This document shows, in pieces, positions 12,760 through 26,510 of a DNA stretch of 64,000 nt. The first letter of the stretch is position 1, and each line of letters begins with the position of its first letter. A model generated the notes under the pieces. It ran no database searches and had not been told where the DNA came from. It worked only from the letters and a program-made list of their open reading frames with translations. The position numbers and the translations under genes are program-made. This stretch comes from Sitta carolinensis (lineage: Eukaryota > Chordata > Aves > Passeriformes > Sittidae). The stretch spans positions 10,999,501 through 11,063,500 of the forward strand of contig CM063290.1 in assembly GCA_032173965.1 (NCBI GenBank), written 5' to 3'.

Positions 12760-13935
12760 ATCATACAGTAACGGGGAGTGCTTTGGGAATAAAAATAGAA
12801 ATAGGGAAAAGCCTATATAAGCTGAAATCTGTGAACAGCGCCACATTATCTGGGAACTAAAACACGTTCTACAGTGGAGCTCTGCTCTCCTCCTTCCTCC
12901 CCTCCCTCTCTCTTGACACAGCTGATGGATTTCAGTGCCCCCAAGAGCAGAGCCTGTCTCCTCCGTGCTGCCAGGCTGATGCGGCCCGGCCGGTGGCAGC
13001 TCCGTGCCTGCGGGCGGGAGCTGGAGCATCTCTGGCTGGGCAGAGGGGGCACAGCTGGGGGCACAGCTGGCTGCCAGGTGTGCCCTGCTTGAGTTGACCC
13101 TTCTGCACGGCCTGCCTGCGGCTCGGGGGCCGTGAGCAGGTGGGGGGGGCTCTGCCATCCACGGTTTGTAGCCGCTCTGTTCTGCTCCACCATCCGCAGA
13201 ACGTGCGGCTGAGATTCACTGCTGAACTGGAACAAAGCAGCTGCTTCTTTTGGGAGGCATTTTAGGATTTCTCCCTCCCCCAGCAGTGCTTTTGCCAGGC
13301 AGAGGGCTAATCTGGCGTTTCTCAGCCACAGCGCTGGCCCATGTGGGGCTTTTGCACGCGACTGAGCCAGATGAGCTCAGAGGGAGTGCAGGAAGGGAAC
13401 TGATTTGGGGAAATTACTTCCAGTGGTGCCTACACTTTAGGGAATTTCTATCCTGGCCAGTGTGTTTACTGTGTTCCGCCTCAGAGGTCCTAATAAGACA
13501 CATGCACAGAACATAAATTCAGAGTCTGATTTTGCAGAAAATAAAGTACAGGAAAATGAGTGTACAAGTATATATATTTTGTTATAGGGTTCTCTAAAAA
13601 TAGTTGCTTGTAAAACAGTATTTCCACTACAAGTGAAAAATCGTGTCTTTAGTCAGTCCTTTGTTAATTTAACAGCTCTTAGTTTCATCAAATGGGAATA
13701 TATCCCCAGGAATTTCTCTGACACTCAGGTTTCCCCCGAGTCTGGATGATTATCCAATTACAATTTAAAGAAAATTACAGCTAGGATAATTGGCTAAAGA
13801 TAGAGGTATCTGAGAGTGTTAAGGAAAGAGAGAGTGTGAGAGAGTGAGAGCTTCACTTTCTCATATAAGTAAATGAGAATTATTTCAGTCCTTAACTTTT
13901 GCCGTGAGTGGATTCAAGGTCCCTGGTGTTTGGAT

Positions 13936-13980
13936 CTCCCTCCCTCTTCTCTCCCTCCTCTTCTCTCCCTCCCTCTACTC
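13936..13980. repeat. CT-rich pyrimidine microsatellite
   Basis: An almost uninterrupted pyrimidine strand is made of CTCCCTCC, CTTCTCTC and CCTCTTCT words. A GA-rich stretch on the same strand lies nearby at about 13825-13850. Such tracts can form triplex DNA in vitro. Here it is simply an intronic low-complexity feature. Confidence 0.75.
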
Positions 13981-16948
13981 TGTCTTGTTATGTGTTGACT
14001 TGATATTTAGATGAAAAAGTTACATTGATTCTTATAGAGTCTTTTTACATTTACATGTGTTAACAAAAAGAGACTGTGAACTTAAACACTCTATTTGCAG
14101 CAGAGAAGAGATTTCCATGAATCCTGGGCTCAGTCAGGGAAGTGGTAGGTGGCTCCTTCTCCTGGGGACAGTAGGGAGGTGCCGCAGCTCCATTGGCTTG
14201 GAAACCCCACTCAGTACGGCCCTGAGGAGCTGCCGGCTCTGCCAGCTCTCTCCAGGTGCCTGATCCCATACCTGGAGGCGCACTGGGCCAGCGCTCCCAT
14301 CCCATCCCAGCTCCCGAGAGCCCTCCGCTGCCCTGGCACGGTCTCCAGTTGGTTCAGAAGCATTTGAGGCTGCCTTCCACCCCACTCACTTTCTTTTTCA
14401 TTGCTAGCAGCTTGCTTAGGCGAGGCTGGGCAGGCTCTGCTGGTTAACCCTTGCAGTGCTGGCTGTGGCCGGGGCTCAGGGGCTCCCTGGGTGCAGGTGG
14501 GAGCTCCGTGGTTTATCCTGGCACTGCCAGGGGCAGAGGATGGAGCTGAGCTCCCCTCGCAGCTCCCTGGACAGTTCTGCTGTGCTGCAGCTGAAACACC
14601 AAGATACAACGTGAATCATTCACTTGCACAAATACTTAAGAAGCCTCTTCAGCATTACTAAGCCAAGGTGTTATCAGAATTAGAAGAGGGCTTTAAAAAA
14701 GAGTAAAGAAAAAAGAGTAAGTTTTAATACCTCTCTCTTTGTCTGGCAAAGCTTCTGAGTTTGCTTTTTTTGTTTGTTTGTTTTCCTCACGGTTTTGTTT
14801 AATCCCTCACATTATTGAAATGGAAGTGTAGTGGAGTATCTTGCCTCTTAGGCCTGATGCTGTTTATTTAGAGGGATGTGAGATTTTTCCAGTGTTCTGA
14901 GGAAGATTCTTAGATATTTGATCAATTTGCATTGCAGCTTGCAAAACTGTGACTTAAATGTTTATTCTTAGTGCTGACAGGATGTTGTGGAGTTGTTTAA
15001 CTGTATATTTGTAACAATTATGCTGCTTGGCAAGAAAGACATGTTTTCTTCTCAGAGGGAATTTTTGTTGGCTTTTTTTTTTTTTTTGCCTTTTTCTGCC
15101 TGTGAGTTGTGGTTATAGCTGCCTTTCTTTATCATTTTACTTTTTGTTTTAGATGTAAATAAAGAGCTAATTACAGTTAATCTCAGAGCAAAGGAATGAA
15201 ATTTTAAAGAGTGAAAAATAACTCCCATCTGTTGGATTTGCAGTAACGTTTTGGGGTTTGCCTTCTACTTGGAAGCATGCCAAAAGTTATCGTGCTCAAT
15301 TTAAAGTTTTCTTTGCACTATTTAAACTGGATTTTTAATAATTTATAAAAACAAACAGAAATGGAAATAGCTTTTCAAATTATGTTTGGTCATGTTCTTT
15401 ATGTGGTGGTTGCTAAAATGTGAACACCTCTAACTGAAATGAGTTCAAATCCCACTGCCAGATTCTATAGGAACAGGTTGAAGACCTTCTGGAAAAGCAT
15501 CCATTTTTCATAGTAGTGTATTGCTATTGCCTTTCCCTGTTTCCTGCCCGCTGGGGCTCCATGTGCCCAACTAACCAGCCCCAAAATTACTTGTTCCAAG
15601 GGAACTGTTCCTTGAGTAGTTACTATTTAAGATAGGCTCAGAACCCCATTTATTTGTGGTGGGTATGCGTTACTTTTATCCCCATCAGCTCCACTGACTG
15701 TTGAGCTCAGGGAATTAATCCATACTTTGTACTCATATGTTACCTTCCATCTCAGCATCTCTAAGCACTTTAGAGATATTAAGATGCACTGCTGTGATGT
15801 GAGATGGGGAGAGGCTGTTCTAAATGTGGCTGGGGAAACAGAGGCACAGATTTCAGAAGCCTTTACTAATGCACTCAGTTCAGGGATCAGCGTTTATAAA
15901 TTCTCTAATGCCTGATGAGCAGGGAGGCACTACAGTTTTTCATGCACTGTGTTTGGTGATTGATGCCTGCATACAGTTTTCATCTATATTAGCCAGAAAC
16001 TCATATTTCTACCCTAAACTAGAGACTGTTTTAAAATCTTCAGCCTCAGAGACTTAAAGGAGCCTAGTAAATGGCAGTGTAAGGAGTCCAAATTCCTAGT
16101 TGTTTTTTCTCGGGTTAGTCCTGTTGCAGAAAGTAAAACCTCACTTCCCTCCCACCGTAGTAACATCCAAGGCCCCACCTACATGAATTTATTAGCAATC
16201 TGTTGAGTCAAAGCTCTGAGATGTGTAAAAAAATACTTAATTTGTCAGTAAGAGCCATGCAAATCCACTCTAATACAGATAATTTGATTTGTTCTGTTGA
16301 GAAATAGCCCTCTTCCTTCATGCACAGATACCTCCCAGCCCTTGTTTTTAAGAAGGGATCTGGGTAGTGGGAGGAGGACGTTGCTGCCCAGCTGGCAGGC
16401 TGTGGAGGTCTTAAGGGCACCCTGCCTCTCTGAATGAACACAAATGTGCTGCTGGATCCCAAAATATGTTGCTCTAGCAAATTCTGCTGGTTGCATTTGA
16501 GCTGATGCGTTGGGGTGGCTGAGGGACGTAACTCAGACTCCACTGGAGCAACATCCCTGTGGACTGGGATGGGATTTCCCCCATATCCATTCTCTTGAAA
16601 AGACACAGTCTCAGTGCATTTACCTTTCTCCTTCTTCCTTGTCCTCCCTCATGTTGCTATGTAGAATTTCAGGAGCCTTTTTTAACTCTGTCTCCTTGGG
16701 AGGTTTCACACACACAGACTCCCTGACCCCAGGCCATGGAAAGAGAGAAACACTTCTCTCCAGGCTCACTGTGTTTTCCTTTTCTCCCATTGCACAGGGG
16801 AGCTGTACCTTGCATTTCAGCCCTGTTGAATAGTCCAGGAGGGTAATGTTTCCCCATTATACTTTTTTTTTTTGCCCCCTTATCTGACAGATGCAGTGAC
16901 TCTGTAGTTGCTGACATGAAATGTCAAAGAGCAGGAGGGTAACTCAAC

Positions 16949-18017
16949 CCAACTGTGTTGGTTTTGCACGGCCTGTTTTTTGGTGGTGGTGGTGGGGTCA
17001 CAGAGGTGGCTCCTGTGAGAGGCTGCTGGAAGCTTCCACCATGTCCAGTGGAGCCAGTCCCTGGTGGCTCTGAAGATGGACATGCTGCTGGCCGAGGCTG
17101 GGCCAATTGGAGAGGCTGGTGGTGCCTCTGTGATAACAGATTTGGGAGGAGGATCAAGACAAAGTGGGGCAGGTGCAGTTTTTCTTCCAGTCAGAGAAGA
17201 GGAGGAGGTGAAGACGTGTGAGGAAAACACCATGGAGACACCAAGGGCAGTGGAGAAGGAGGGGCAGGAGGTGCTCCAGGGGCTGGAGCCGAGATTCCTC
17301 TGCAGCTGTGGTGAGACCATGGGGAAGCAGCTGAACCCTGCAGCCATGGGGATCCACAGGGGATGCAGAGATCCACCCACAGCCCTTGGGATCCACAGGG
17401 GATGCAGAGATCCACCCACAGCCCCTGGGGAGGTGCCCGTGCCAGAGCAGGCGGATGCCTGGAGGGCTGTGATCCAGTGGGAGACCCCATGGGGAGAGGG
17501 GGCCCTGCTCCCAGGCTGGAGTAGCCTGACCCTGGAGGACTCTACCCTGTGGAAGAGTGACCCACACTGCAGCAGTTTTGGCAGGACTGCTGCTGGTGAG
17601 ATTTAGACTCAACACTGGAGAAGTTCACAGAGAACTGTCTCCATGGTCTAACAGGGGAAGGACTCCTCTCCCTGAGCAGTGGAAGAAAATCTCAGTGATA
17701 AACTGACCCAAAAATCCCCATGCCCTGTCTCCCTATGCTGTCGGTGGAAAGGAAGGAGGGGTTGGGAGAAAAAAGATGTTTTAAGGGCTTGCTTTTACTT
17801 CTCATTATCCTCTTCTGACTCTGCTATTAATAAATTCACTTTGTACCTCTAAGCTGAGCCTGTTTTGCCCTTGGAGTGTTTTTTTCCTGGTCCTTATCTC
17901 AACTCATGAACCCTTCATTAATTTTTTCCCTCCTCTGCCCAGCTGTGGCAGGGGAGGGTGAGTGAGTGGCTTTTGTGGGTGCCTGGCATTGGGCCAATGT
18001 CAAACCATGACACCAAC
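16949..18017 (+). mobile_element. Solo LTR of an ERVL-like endogenous retrovirus, sense orientation, with CCAAC target duplication
   Basis: The element proper is 16954-18012 (1,059 bases). It starts TGTGTTGG and ends ATGACA, so it has the canonical TG...CA ends. It is flanked by exact 5-bp duplications, CCAAC at 16949-16953 and 18013-18017. A polyadenylation signal AATAAA lies at 17829-17834, followed by T-rich sequence, as expected near an LTR R region. The GATCCACAGGGGATGCAGAG block is duplicated with a 39-base period (first copy 17351, second 17390). There is no gag, pol or env next to it, so it is a recombined solo LTR. The 5-bp duplication and general pattern fit avian ERVL-class LTRs, and I recall near-identical songbird families, but the family name needs a repeat library. 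The open frame at 17064-17606 is non-genic. Confidence 0.85.
17351..17428 (+). repeat. Two-copy 39-bp tandem duplication inside the intron-1 LTR
   Basis: The block beginning GATCCACAGG at 17351 is repeated from 17390 with only a few differences. This is internal expansion of the LTR. The period is divisible by three, which makes the overlapping open frames look like repeated peptide, but nothing suggests coding use. Confidence 0.8.
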
Positions 18018-21000
18018 TTCCCAAAGACACTCAGTGATTACTTCCTCTCAATGCAAAGATGTGAGCCAGCCCAGGGCTGGGGTCAGCACAGATTTGAGAA
18101 TATGAAGGCATCTACTTCCTGGCATCGAAGGTGCTCAGAGATGAAAATTTCAGAGGCTTTTCAGACTTTTGGCCCTTTGCAGCAGGCTTTAGTGCATAGC
18201 AGTACTTCCGTAGTCTCATAGCCTTTGGAAATGTCAGCAGTGCATGTATTGCCTTTTGTTTGTCATTCAGCTGGAGAAATGAATTCATTGCCCTTGTGAG
18301 ATCAATCATATTCTCCCCAAATAATTAATATTGATGACAGTCATGGCATACTGCTGCCTGCAGCACCGTCTCAGCTTTCCCACTGTGTAGGTGCTGTGGG
18401 TCACAGAGCAGAATTTCTCAAAAGAGGCTCCTGGACTTCAAATTTCAGGGTGCTGTTCTTTGAAGGTTGAATTTCAAGCTGCACTGATGAGGCCAGTTTA
18501 GGCAGAGCCTGAGCAAGTTCCCTGTTACGGTGCAGCTGAATATTTGCAGAGGGGAATTTTAGAGACGTGGGGAGCAAAAGGAATACATGTCACAGAGAAG
18601 GGGAAGGATTGTCTCACTCTTGTTTCTCTTTTCCACCGTTTTTCTATGTACACAGCTTTTTCTAGTCCCCTTTGCAGAATGCAGCTATGCTTTGCTGACC
18701 AGAAAGCAAAAGGTATGCAAAAGAAAGCTACTCTGATAGTCACCAGGAGGACCAAGTGGGTGGGTTGGGACTGTGGAGGGCTGGAAGAACCTCCCAAGAA
18801 CTGCTTTTAAGTGAGGTGCTGTCTTGGGGGAGGCTAGTAGCTCCTGGGCTTTCTATTTTTATATTACTTTAAATTGATTGATGTGTAAAGCACACTTGGA
18901 GCAGCCTGTCTGAGCTGCAGGACAGGGATTGAAGCATCTTGATGTCTTATTCGTGTTTGCTTTTGCTTATAAGGTTAAATGGGATTAAAATAACATGATT
19001 AATATAACTACCAGGTGTGGAAATGCTGTGTGGCCCAAACTTGAAAAAGAAAAACTCATCTGACTTGTTTTTCCCTTCAATATGTTGCTTATCCCAGGAT
19101 ACCCAGAGTCACTTTAAGGGAATTGTTCTCTAATGCCTCAGGAAGAGCTGGGGCTTCCCCACTGGCAGCAGCATGGGTGAACCTGATAGTGGTGCTGAGA
19201 CATTGCTGCTGCCTGAGGAATTTGTGGCACCACAGGAAAACAGATTCTTGGGAAGGGAAGTGAAAGACAGTGATGATGTGCTCTGGAGTGTGGTGGTGCT
19301 TGGAGGTTTTTTGCCTGCTGTGTCCCTCTCTGGAGGAAAAAGAAGGGAAGGATGTCTGAATATAGAGCAGCCATCCTGGGAATCTGGTTCTCAAGCACTT
19401 GGTGCTGTGAGGGGAGGAGATGCAGTGAAGGAGCAAATTACCTGAACTTGAACTTAAGAAAAGGAACTCTTGGAGTGTTTCTGACCCCGAGGGCCTCTTG
19501 CAGGTGGTGCTGAGCAGGGCTGGGTGCAGCCCCTGGTGTGTGACAGGGCAGATGTGGAGTGGGACTGCAGGGCACTGGTTGGACCTGGCTGGGCTTGCAA
19601 GAAGACACCTCCTGGGAGAGCTGCTCTGGGGTTTGGGAATCCTGGCCTGTCCTGAGAAAGGCATTAAGCCCATCAGAAAACCTGCTCAAATCTGCTTTGT
19701 ATTCTCTGGATTCAGAGACCTGTGCTGAGCTAGCTTGGGGCTGCTGCTGTGCGATCTGTTGCCCAGTGTGGATGTGCTGCTGTGTCCAGTGGGGCAGTGG
19801 AACAAGCTCCTAGGGAGGGTAGTGGAGCTGCTTACATTGTAAAACCATGAAAAAGGTCAGGAGGCAGAATGTATGAATTAAATGCTTGTTGTCAGATGTC
19901 TCCAAGTGTTCCATGACTGTTAATGGGAAATTTTCCATTGAGGGGGGAATCTCACTTTGGGGTCTTTAAGACTTCTCAGGTCTTTGAGCCACACTGATTG
20001 CAGATTTCATTTTTTCTGTGCAAAGATTAGTTTCTCAGTTTATTTTGCAGTAGCACAATATGAGCATGTTTCTCAGAACTCTGCCTTCACTATAACATAG
20101 CTGTCCAAAATAGAAGCATTGTGTCTGGCTTCATGGAACATCTCAGCTCTCTTTGAAGCACGGTTGGAAACTTTTCATTCCCTGGCTATTCACACATAAA
20201 AAATAGACTATCTTAGCTGGATATCTTTTGCTTGAGCACAGAAATGCTCTTGTAGCTTAGTGTTTGAACTGCTCGGTGGCCAGCGTGGATCCATTTGCAA
20301 TCTGTGCTGTTTGATTTCATAGCTGTGGCTCTACTTGCCCCACTCCAGCCCACTCCACAGATCTCTAGGCAATAGTCCCAGCTGCTTATTTGACTTGTCC
20401 AGGTGTGCATATTTTGTAGAGGTGACAAAGAGCTCATTTATTTTCGATGTATGAAATACAGTGTGCTCTGCCTGCTAAATTGCTGGCAGAGTGTAGTCAG
20501 TGGCACCCTGGACTGCAGCAGAGCAGTGTGCAAGATCTGTAGCATTTCTGCTTTTCCAAATCCTGAGAGGACCCCAGGAGAACTGCAAATGGAAGCAAGC
20601 GATTCCAGTTTTCCTCAGGTACATTTTCAAGCCCCCACCTCCACTTCTCTATGCATGCCTAGATTGCACTGTTTTCTTTTGAGAGGGAGAAAAAACCTTC
20701 TTCCTCTGAATTCTCATTGTTAGCATTAAATCTGCTGAGCCAAAAGGACACCAGGAGATGGTATCTAAATGCCAGCAAATCACAAATTCCCTGCCTGGAA
20801 ATCTCGCCTCCATGTCCCAAACATTGGCACTGGCACAATCTTGCACTACCGAGGAAGCTCCCAGGAATGACTCACTGTGAATGAGAGTCTCCACACATTT
20901 TCCTGAGCCTCTGAGCTTGAGGGGAGGCTGCTGCCAGCACTGCCCTCGGGAGCTCTTGGTGCTCTTGGAAGGGCAGCCTTGCTTCTGCAATTTGTGCTGC

Positions 21001-24000
21001 TCTGGTGAAGGAGAAATGGCTTGGGATCACCTCCCATGGTGAGGAGCATTACACTGCTGAGCTTGTTCATCCCCATGTTGGGGATTTTGTAAAATGCCAT
21101 TATTAAAAAGCCATCAGGCTGCAGCCCTTGGCCCGGATGTGCAGGCAGGAAGCCAGAGAGGGGCTGTGGTGGGTGACAGACAAATAGAGCCACCTTGGAT
21201 GCCTGGTGTCATGTCCTTGGCTGGCAGTGAGCTGCCTGAGCCACTGGTTAAGAAGACTATTTCCAGATTTTTGTGTTGTGTGTTTGCTCTTGGTTTGGTA
21301 TTTTTTCTCTTCTGGGTACTCAGTAGCCCTGGATGTAAGGCTGTGTGCCAATGGTCAGGTCTGGACAAGCAAGGCAGAAAATCCTTTGTGCTGGTGACAG
21401 GAGACACCTCTCACCAGGGAAACTTTCCATCTGACTCCCACTAGTGTAATTTTTTTTCCCCTCTGCAAAAGCAGATGTGTAATACCTGCTGTGATTCTAG
21501 CTGGTGAAAAGCTTTCAGGCTGCTCAAATTTCAGCATTTCCTTTGGTTCTGATGACATAAATTACTTTTGTAATAGAAACATTTCAGAATAAATTCCTTT
21601 CAGCCTGCTCTACTATCAGACATGCGATGGCCTGGTGGGTTCAGCTACCCTGGCACAGGTGGGACTCCAGCATTGATTTTGCTGGTTTCTGCCTTAGATG
21701 TGTCACCAGTAGATGCAGTGACTGGGTCACACCTATGGCTCCTGTGATACCCCTGATTGCAGGGCAGGCTTCAGCTCTGCTTGATTCCTGCTGAAATGTG
21801 CTGGCTGTTTGGGAGCTGCTGCCAAGACAAATGGGGCTCCCTGCCCTCAGGGGAGATGTGAATGTGCTGGGGGCCCTCTGGTCAGTGTGCCTGTGTTTGA
21901 GGTGATGAGTGTGGCGTAACATGCACGGGAGCGGGGAAAGTGCTGCGAGCTGCTTATGGTGCTCATCATCAAACTGCTGCTGTATTCCTTCCTGCTCCAT
22001 TCCTGGGAGATGCCTGGGGATTAAAATTGTAACGAATGTGGTTATTCCTCCTGGGGAGTAAAGGCTGGACTTCCTAAACCCATGGGCTGTCTTTCTGCCT
22101 AGGTGTCACATTCTGTTCCTCTGGAGGGCTGTCCCTGAGACTGGCCACTCCTCTGCGGGAGAGGCTCTCCTTTGGGCAGGACATGGGCACCACAGCAAAG
22201 GGCAGTGCCAGGCAGTGCCCACGTGGCCTCTGGAGGAGACACAGGGTCAGAGAGACACTGCACACACCCTGGCTAAGTGGCACCAAGATGGTTTATGCTA
22301 CAGTAATTCTTCCTTTTGTCTGGCTTACTCCTGCACATACTGAAAAGCAGAAGCGTTTCCTGGAGGGCTGAAGGGCCTTTTCCCATTTTCCATTAGTGTT
22401 TTTGCTGTTACTTTTCTGCAGCTGCTTTTTCAGGCTGCCCTTTGTCTGCCTTTTGGATTCTTTGAATTTACTTGAGCTGTGCGTGTCTTTTTCCCCATAA
22501 GAAAACCCAGTGAACTCATGGGGCAGCCTTCTGCAGTGCTGCTGTGTGACAATGCAGGGACCCAGGGCTTGTGGGCACGCTGTGAGTGGGGACAGAGAGC
22601 TGTGCCCCTTTCCTGAGTACCAGCTCTGCTCTGCAGCCCATCAGTCAACCTTCATCTCCGAGTCCACGTAGCATAGAACCAGAGCATTTCCTAAGCTAAC
22701 CCACGCTGGATTTTGCCAGCCTTTCTATGTCTGCATCCAATTTTTTGGGGCTCTCAAATGCTTTTTAGTTGGGACAGAATTACAGAAAGAAAATAGTATG
22801 TAAAACCTGATTTGGATGAAATTATTTATTTCCTCTTTCAGAAACTGCTTTATTTTATATTCCCTTTCAGTCAGAGCACTTAGTGGCAAGGTTCTGAAGG
22901 GTGCTTTTGTTCTGCAGGCTGAAGTGTGACTTCTCAGTGAAAAGCAAAAAACCTATCAGCTCTCCCTAGAGACCTGCGGTTAGGAGGGACAAAGGCATTT
23001 TTCTTGGGAAATGCAGCATTGTTCTGTAGAATTGGTACAGTGTCTTTGAGAATAGGTGTTCAGTAGTTGCTTTGAGTGCAGTTCTCTTCGTTAATTCTTG
23101 ACATCTGTCTTTGGTTTGGAAAGTGCGTGGGCTTTGCGGGTCCGTGCTGCTAAAGGCAGGAGGGAATGATGCTTTGCTGGGGTCTCTTTGGCAAGGGTGT
23201 TTTATTAAAAGGTGTTTTGTAAAAAAATATTCATGTTTTTTTCTGACATTTGGTTTTTTGTGACCAGTATCAAATGAAAAAATCAAACCTTTCCACCCCC
23301 TTTGATGTTAAGGGCATGAGACACTTCCATGACTGTGCTTTTCTTTGCTCCTTAGTAGACAGAAGGTGAAAGTTTGAAGAAGAAGTGCTCAGGAAGGAAA
23401 AGGGAACAATTTCTAGTTTGAAACAACGTGAGCATTTCAAGTTAAGTTCTTTAAAAAAATTCTAGCAAGGGCTGTGATGGATCATTTTCCCTAACCACTC
23501 TATGAATTATTATTAAAATGTTAATTTATGGAGACATTAAGAACACCTCAGAGTATATTGGTCTCATGAGAAGTTCCTGGAGTGCTGAGGATGTATCAGT
23601 GCTCTCCAGCTGCCTTCTGGCTGCTCTGATTGCCTGCTTTCTAGCTGCAGTGTGATTTCTGAGCTGGTAAGCTCTCCTGCTCACTGATTTTATTCCTGGC
23701 TCCCTTTAGTGTTTCCTTTTAATTTTATTTGCACCAAGTGGATGCAGTTGGGTGAAGCCTTCTGCTGCAGCCTGGGTTTGCACTCCCAGGCCTCTGACTC
23801 ATTGGGTTGCAGCCACAGGAACTGGTGTTTGGATGCAGTTCTGCAGAATTGCACAAGTAAGTTCATCAGATGCCACTGGAATTGCATCATGGGCAGGAAA
23901 AGTGGCGACATGCTCTCTCCTGTCACGAAACACAGGAGCAGGTTGCTGGGAAAGGTTGAGAAAACTCTTCTGTTCCTGGCAAGACCAGGGTGGGTGGTAG

Positions 24001-26020
24001 TCCTGTGGGGTCAGGTTCTTAATGGCATTGTGAAACCCACCCCTCTCTGCAGCAGGATGCCATGCTCTTCTCCTGTGTCACCACAGGACTGCTGTGGGAA
24101 GACCTTTTTGTCTGGGGGATATCACAGGTTTCGGACTGTTTGGGTTTTGGGGTTTTTTTGAGGAATCTGTGCTGCAGGAATGGAGCTGGGCTGGCAAGTG
24201 CTGGCATGGTCAGGGCATCCAGGAAGGTGTGAGGCCTCCCCATGACCAGCCCTTGACTCTGTGTGTGTCCCTTCCATGGCCCCTTGCATTTTGTATAGAG
24301 TGGGAGCAGCCTGGGCTGTGGTCAACTGGGTCCCTTTTCTGTAATGGAGAAATTTCTGTGAACTGACAGGCTCTGTGTCTGTCTGTCTCCACTGATAAGA
24401 TCTCTGGAGAGCCTGGATTGGACCAGAAGTAAATCACTCTGTGTGTAAGGCTTCTGATTTTATAGCTGGGTAGAGCAAGATAAAAAGGATTTTCCTACTT
24501 GTAGACAGAGCATGGAATCTAGGATACCTTGCTTGTGGGAACAGAGACCTGGTGGCTCTGTGCAACAGTCGAAAGGAGCATGTTCCTGTGAGCATAGCTA
24601 ATGGATGTAAATATTAGCTGGCTGCAGAGTTCATGTATTACTGAGTGAAGTGTAGTAGTTTATTTTGGCCTCAGGCCACACAAATGGCCTTGCTCAATAC
24701 AAGGGAAACTCATCCAAAGTCTGTAGTTGTTCCTGCTTGCTTCAGGGCTGAATTCAGTCTGATTTGTGCAAAATGCAGGAGAGTCACTGGAAAATAAGGG
24801 TGAGTTAGGACACTGTGTGCATTTAGCTAATGAAAAATGGAGAGGGAACATGGGGGAGCTTTATTATGGGAATGATTCCCTGCCACTGTTTACACCCCCT
24901 CTCTTCAGGTATCTCAATTACCAAAAGTTCCTAAATTCCTACCAGGAGTGTAGCATGTTGGATCTCTCTGTCCAATCTGATGGCATAAAGATGTTTTATC
25001 TTTCTTCACCATTTCCGAGGGGTAGGAGTACTTAATGTTGTTTCTTCCCTATGGAGTCTTAAGTAACATTGGGAGCTGGTTGTAGGTGGTAATAGACAGC
25101 AGTTTGATAAGCAGCTGGCATTTCAGTTTGGAGGAAGGTGGTAGGGGGTGATCAGCCCTCTCAGCTGGACCCCAGGGATAAAAACCTCACTTTCTTCCTT
25201 GCTTCTTGACCATTTTTGAAAGCCCGATGTCTTCAGAGGCAGTGTGCAGCCCTTTCCATGGACTGTGCAGGGAAGAACAAGCATGCTTCAGATTTCCTTT
25301 GTCTCTTTGAGATGAGCCCAGCAGAGGGAAGGCATTGCACAAAGGCTTTTCAGATGTAAGCACTGAAAAGGAAGGATTCAATATCCGCTGCTGGGTTTTG
25401 AGTAGTGCAGTTCACGTGTTGCCTTCTTGTTAATCTCTGCAATCTGTGCAATTTTAGGTGTTCTCTGCTTATGCTCAAAGCCCTTCTGTGTGCTGCATAT
25501 ATTCTGCACAGGTTTTTGAGGGACATGTTTAAGGGAACTCTGTGGCTTCTCCCCCACACTTTTAGAGCACCTGCTGGAGCAGGTTTCTCTGTCATCTCAT
25601 GAGCACATTCCTGACAGTATCACCATGCTCATTACTGCATCTGCCTGGCAGAGCTGAGATACTTTGATGAAGTTCAGCCTTTTAACCATCTCTTTTCCCT
25701 TTGTGATCTGACAGCACCCAGGAATATCAAATGTGACCTTAACTCCTTTAATGAGAGCATCTAGTAGATGTCAGTTTTCATGACTACCAGCTTATAAATT
25801 GCATCCTGAAAAACCTAGAAACAGAGGGAAATTTAATTCCAGTGAGTGAGCAGCTCTGAGAGCCGAATGCCAGATACTGGAGCCGACAGCCAGTGAAACT
25901 CTGGCAGTGTACATTTATCTCAAATTACAGGAAATTGTGTTCTGTAGCAGGAATGGAAAAGTTTGAGATTGTTTTCTGCTTATCACTGCTGCTTAGAAAG
26001 TATAAGCCTTTGTTTAGATC
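18018..26020 (+). other. IL1RAP: IL1RAP intron 1, distal part, no exon recognised
   Basis: Intronic sequence of mixed composition. No splice-bounded coding exon, RNA gene or further clear transposon was found. Open frames of 60-190 codons occur on both strands (for example minus strand 19089-19673), but they lack recognisable domains and are not supported. Confidence 0.45.
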
Positions 26021-26029
26021 CTTTCAGAA

Positions 26030-26510
26030 AAGTGTACAAACCTGGCGCTTGTCTGCCCCTGCGAGCTCCAGGGAGGGTTTGACCAGGAAGAGCTGGTGAG
26101 GCCCTGTCTCGCCACCAGTGCTTGCAGGAGCAGGCTGAAGCAGGCTCTGGCAGCCGTCCCCTTTGCAGGTCACTGGCAGCAGTCCTTGCCAGTTGGGACT
26201 GCTCTGGCGTGGCTGTCCTGTCAGCATCACACACACGTTCAGTGCAGATGTGCCGCAGCCACCGCTCGCCACCACTCGCGCTTGTTCTTGGGGATGAGCG
26301 CAAGGGGCTCTTGGCAAAGGACCTTCTTTTGGGAGTCAGAGCTTGGGATTTGTAGCCTGCAAACGTCCATTTGACTCCTTGTGCTCCCTGATATGGACTA
26401 CTCCGGTGACTTGAGTCAATGAGCTGGGCTGTCCTCTGCAGAGCCATCACCTCCCAGGCTTGGCAGGCTGCCTGCAGGCGGAGCGACGCTGCCGTGCGGG
26501 TGCTGTTCTT
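26030..26510 (+). promoter_or_regulatory. IL1RAP: CpG-containing block upstream of the signal-peptide exon, possible alternative promoter
   Basis: CpG dinucleotides are much denser here than in the flanking intron, notably around 26045, 26108, 26153, 26208, 26237-26282, 26298 and 26478-26500. The block ends about 150 bases before exon 2. An alternative first exon or intragenic promoter close to the first coding exon would be plausible. I see no TATA box and cannot place a start, so this is weakly supported. Confidence 0.25.

Larger units (their letters stand above)
9945..16953 (+). other. IL1RAP: IL1RAP intron 1, proximal part
   Basis: The sequence runs from the GTGAGC donor through the rest of the CpG island (to about 10460) and into ordinary intronic DNA. 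It contains a T20-C-T15 tract at 12724-12759 and a CTCCCT/CTTCT pyrimidine-rich tract at 13936-13980. A moderately CpG-containing patch lies near 12970-13140. No coding exon is recognised on either strand. Confidence 0.5.

Noticed and set aside
17064..17606. 180-codon open frame with a repeated 13-residue unit
   Set aside because: It lies wholly inside the solo LTR, and the repeat is the 39-base LTR duplication. No retroviral or cellular domain is visible.
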